Made by a program: the position numbers and the translations under genes | NCBI GenBank assembly: GCA_030679635.1 | Contig: JAUXSZ010000028.1 | Span: 1 to 7,806, forward strand | Reading direction: 5' to 3' | From: Sulfuricurvum sp. | Lineage (GTDB): Bacteria; Campylobacterota; Campylobacteria; Campylobacterales; Sulfurimonadaceae | DNA length: 7,806 nt | Shown: one piece after another, positions 6,323 through 7,806 of the stretch | Position numbering within the stretch: position 1 is the stretch's first letter | How the letters are laid out: every line of letters begins with the position of its first letter | The notes under the pieces: generated by a model | Database searches by the model: none | What the model was told of the DNA's origin: nothing | The model's input: only the letters and a program-made list of their open reading frames with translations

Positions 6323-6332
6323 AATCAATAGT

Positions 6333-7739
6333 ATGAACATTTCTAGACGTGATTTATTTAAATTTGCAGGTATCAGTGCGGCAGCGGCAGCAGTAGCAGG
6401 ATGCAGTGCAACTACAGCACCGGTAAGTATGAAAAATGTAGCTGTCAACAGCAAACTCGGTAAACATCAAGTTGTAATCATCGGTGGTGGCTTCGGCGGC
6501 ATGACGGTGGCTAAAGAGCTCAAAAAGATTGATAGCAAATTTGATGTACTTATCATTGAAAAGAATGACAGCTTTATGTCATGCCCGTTTTCAAACTGTA
6601 ATTTAGGTGGTATCGAGGGAGTTAGTCTTAGTACATTGACACATGATTATTCTCAGGCTATCGAGAAGAATGGTTACAGTATGTTGACCGCGGTTGTTAC
6701 GGATATCGATCGTGAGAACAAAATCGTTCATACGTCTAGAGGCGGAGTAGCTTACGACATTCTTGTCATGGCCCCTGGTATTGATTATAACTATAAAGGG
6801 CAATTCCCAACCTGGGATGCGGCAAAAATTGCAAAAGCGCGCCGTGTAGCACCTGCAGCATTGGTCCCCGGCGGCGAACACGTTGCATTGGATCGTTTGG
6901 TGAAAAACATGGAAGACGGTGATGTCGTTGTTATCACGGTTCCAAAAGGTAAATATCGTTGTCCTCCGGCACCGTTTGAGCGTGCAAGCATGATTGCCAA
7001 CTACATGAAAAAAGAGGGGATCAAAGGAAAAGTGATCATTCTCAATGAAACGGCCGAAATTGCAAAAGGCGCAGCATTCAAAGAGACATGGAAAGATTTG
7101 TACGACGGTGTTGTCGTTCATGAAGACAACTGCAAAATTACCGATGTCGATTTCGATAAAAAAGTAATTACGTATGTTCAAACCGTATTCAAAGACAAAG
7201 AAGATGTGACTGGGGTCTCAACTACTAAAACGCTCAGCTACGGTGTGTTCAATTTCATTCCGCACAATATGTCAAATCCAGTAATCGAGATGTCAGGTGT
7301 CGCTACGACTCCGGATGGATTTAAAAAAGTAAAAATGGCGACAAGCGCTGAAAAACCTGTTTCCTTCCAAACAGCAACCGACGCAAGTGTTTATGCAGTT
7401 GGTGATGTTGTAGGTCATGCCATCCCGCCAAGTGGTCAATCAGCAATCTGGTCAGGTAAAGAGTGTGCCAAAGAGATTGCTCACGTCCTACATGGCAAAT
7501 CGTACAGTGTTGCTTCGGCACTTCCCTTTAAAAGTGCAAATGTTTGTTACTCTATGGTAAACGGTAATCCGGAAGAGGCGATCATGGTTAATCATGAATT
7601 TATGGTTGCAGGTCCTGTTATCGGAAGTAAAGGAAGCGTTCCTAAAGGAGACGAAGCGGCGAATAAGTTCCGGTCTAAAGGTCTTGGAAAAGCAACACGT
7701 GACTGGTACAGAGGTGCAATGAGCGACCTTTTTAGCTAG
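6333..7739 (+). CDS. fccB: Tat-exported flavocytochrome c sulfide dehydrogenase flavoprotein subunit (FccB/SoxF-like)
   Basis: 468 residues. The N-terminus is a twin-arginine signal (SRRDLFKFAG, 4-13) ending in V-A-G-C24, which also fits a lipobox. A FAD-binding GGGFGG sits at 51-56 and the second FAD motif VYAVGD at 353-358. Compared with Allochromatium FccB, C84 in SCPFSN matches the cysteine that binds FAD covalently (C42). C210 in KYRCPPAPFERA and C405 in VCYS match the redox disulfide C161/C337. The C-terminal DWYRGAMSDLF resembles the FccB end. The enzyme would oxidise sulfide to sulfur or polysulfide in the periplasm and pass electrons to a cytochrome c. No fccA is next to it: upstream is divergent and downstream a new promoter appears, so it may act alone like SoxF or with a cytochrome encoded elsewhere. 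The FccB-type cysteines argue against sulfide:quinone reductase. Confidence 0.92.
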   Translation: MNISRRDLFKFAGISAAAAAVAGCSATTAPVSMKNVAVNSKLGKHQVVIIGGGFGGMTVAKELKKIDSKFDVLIIEKNDSFMSCPFSNCNLGGIEGVSLSTLTHDYSQAIEKNGYSMLTAVVTDIDRENKIVHTSRGGVAYDILVMAPGIDYNYKGQFPTWDAAKIAKARRVAPAALVPGGEHVALDRLVKNMEDGDVVVITVPKGKYRCPPAPFERASMIANYMKKEGIKGKVIILNETAEIAKGAAFKETWKDLYDGVVVHEDNCKITDVDFDKKVITYVQTVFKDKEDVTGVSTTKTLSYGVFNFIPHNMSNPVIEMSGVATTPDGFKKVKMATSAEKPVSFQTATDASVYAVGDVVGHAIPPSGQSAIWSGKECAKEIAHVLHGKSYSVASALPFKSANVCYSMVNGNPEEAIMVNHEFMVAGPVIGSKGSVPKGDEAANKFRSKGLGKATRDWYRGAMSDLFS

Positions 7740-7750
7740 TCAAACCAAAT

Positions 7751-7771
7751 TTTCACCCTTTTGGGGTGGAA
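7751..7771 (+). terminator. Hairpin after the FccB-like gene, weak terminator
   Basis: TTTCACCC (7751-7758) pairs with GGGTGGAA (7764-7771) around a 5-nt loop; the stem is 8 bp with one T-G pair. It begins 11 nt after the stop. There is no T-run on its 3' side, so as an intrinsic terminator it is imperfect; it may instead protect the mRNA end. Confidence 0.5.
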
Positions 7772-7785
7772 GCTCTCTACAATCT

Positions 7786-7794
7786 TGCTATAAT
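7786..7794 (+). promoter_or_regulatory. Extended -10 promoter facing out of the window
   Basis: TGC followed directly by a perfect TATAAT (7789-7794), placed just after the hairpin. This predicts transcription starting near 7801 and a plus-strand gene beyond the right edge, separate from the flavoprotein transcript. No convincing -35 is seen. Confidence 0.5.
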
Positions 7795-7806
7795 CTAATT
7801 ATCAAT

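Larger units (their letters stand above)
6068..6332. promoter_or_regulatory. AT-rich divergent intergenic region (265 bp)
   Basis: The longest non-coding stretch in the window, between the chorismate mutase and the FccB-like gene. On the minus strand TATGAT at 6106-6101 is a likely -10 for the mutase, with a leader of about 27 nt. On the plus strand TATAAT at 6189-6194 is the best -10 for the flavoprotein, giving a leader of about 130 nt; closer, weaker options exist near 6252-6260. The 8-mer ATATCATG occurs twice, 21 bp apart (6104-6111, 6125-6132). TTGCA-A-TGCAA at 6301-6311 is a small palindrome. A minus-strand open frame across most of it has poor composition and is not called. Confidence 0.5.

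Noticed and set aside
6603..7181. Minus-strand 192-codon open frame inside the flavoprotein gene
   Set aside because: It is antisense to a gene with clear family motifs; rich in Cys, Phe and Asn with no domain, as expected for a shadow frame.
6333..7739. Sulfide:quinone oxidoreductase
   Set aside because: The CPFSN flavin cysteine, the C210/C405 pair in FccB contexts and the Tat signal all match FccB better, and no membrane-binding C-terminal helices are seen.

Overview
The window looks like chromosomal DNA from a Campylobacterota (Epsilonproteobacteria) sulfur oxidiser of the Sulfuricurvum/Sulfurimonas kind. This is an inference, not a database match. It rests on moderate-to-low GC, compact gene packing with 4-14 bp overlaps, an LpxB of about 350 residues whose N-terminal loop differs from the proteobacterial GEASGD form, and a flavocytochrome c sulfide dehydrogenase-type flavoprotein.

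Layout. (1) Positions 2-2568, plus strand, hold a periplasmic thiol-redox block: the 3' end of a thioredoxin-fold gene cut by the window edge, a full dsbD, and a second exported thioredoxin-fold gene coupled to dsbD by an ATGA overlap. The two small thioredoxin-like proteins are recognisable paralogues. (2) Positions 4492-2555, minus strand, hold a tight three-gene unit: a small exported monohaem cytochrome c, lpxB, and a two-helix membrane protein of unknown function. The genes overlap by 4 and 8 bp. (3) Divergent from that unit, at 4554-5771 on the plus strand, is a dihydroorotase-like gene whose metal-binding and catalytic positions have all been replaced, so it is probably a non-catalytic partner of aspartate transcarbamoylase. 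(4) Positions 6067-5768, minus strand, encode a single-domain AroQ/PchB-type chorismate mutase. (5) After an AT-rich divergent spacer (6068-6332) comes a 468-residue Tat-exported FccB/SoxF-like flavoprotein at 6333-7739. It is followed by a short hairpin and an extended -10 promoter that points out of the window.

How the parts may work together. DsbD carries cytoplasmic electrons across the inner membrane to periplasmic thioredoxin-fold partners, and the two flanking small proteins are the obvious local candidates. The FccB-like protein would oxidise sulfide (or polysulfide) in the periplasm through a flavin and a redox disulfide, normally passing electrons to a cytochrome c; its usual FccA partner is not in the window. 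The remaining genes (lipid A synthesis, pyrimidine synthesis, aromatic amino acid synthesis) are housekeeping.

I see no mobile element, CRISPR array, tRNA or rRNA. No strong case for a wholly new system can be made. The most unusual items are the inactive dihydroorotase homologue, the thioredoxin-dsbD-thioredoxin arrangement, the cytochrome-lpxB-membrane protein unit, and the solitary, apparently lipid-anchored FccB-like flavoprotein.
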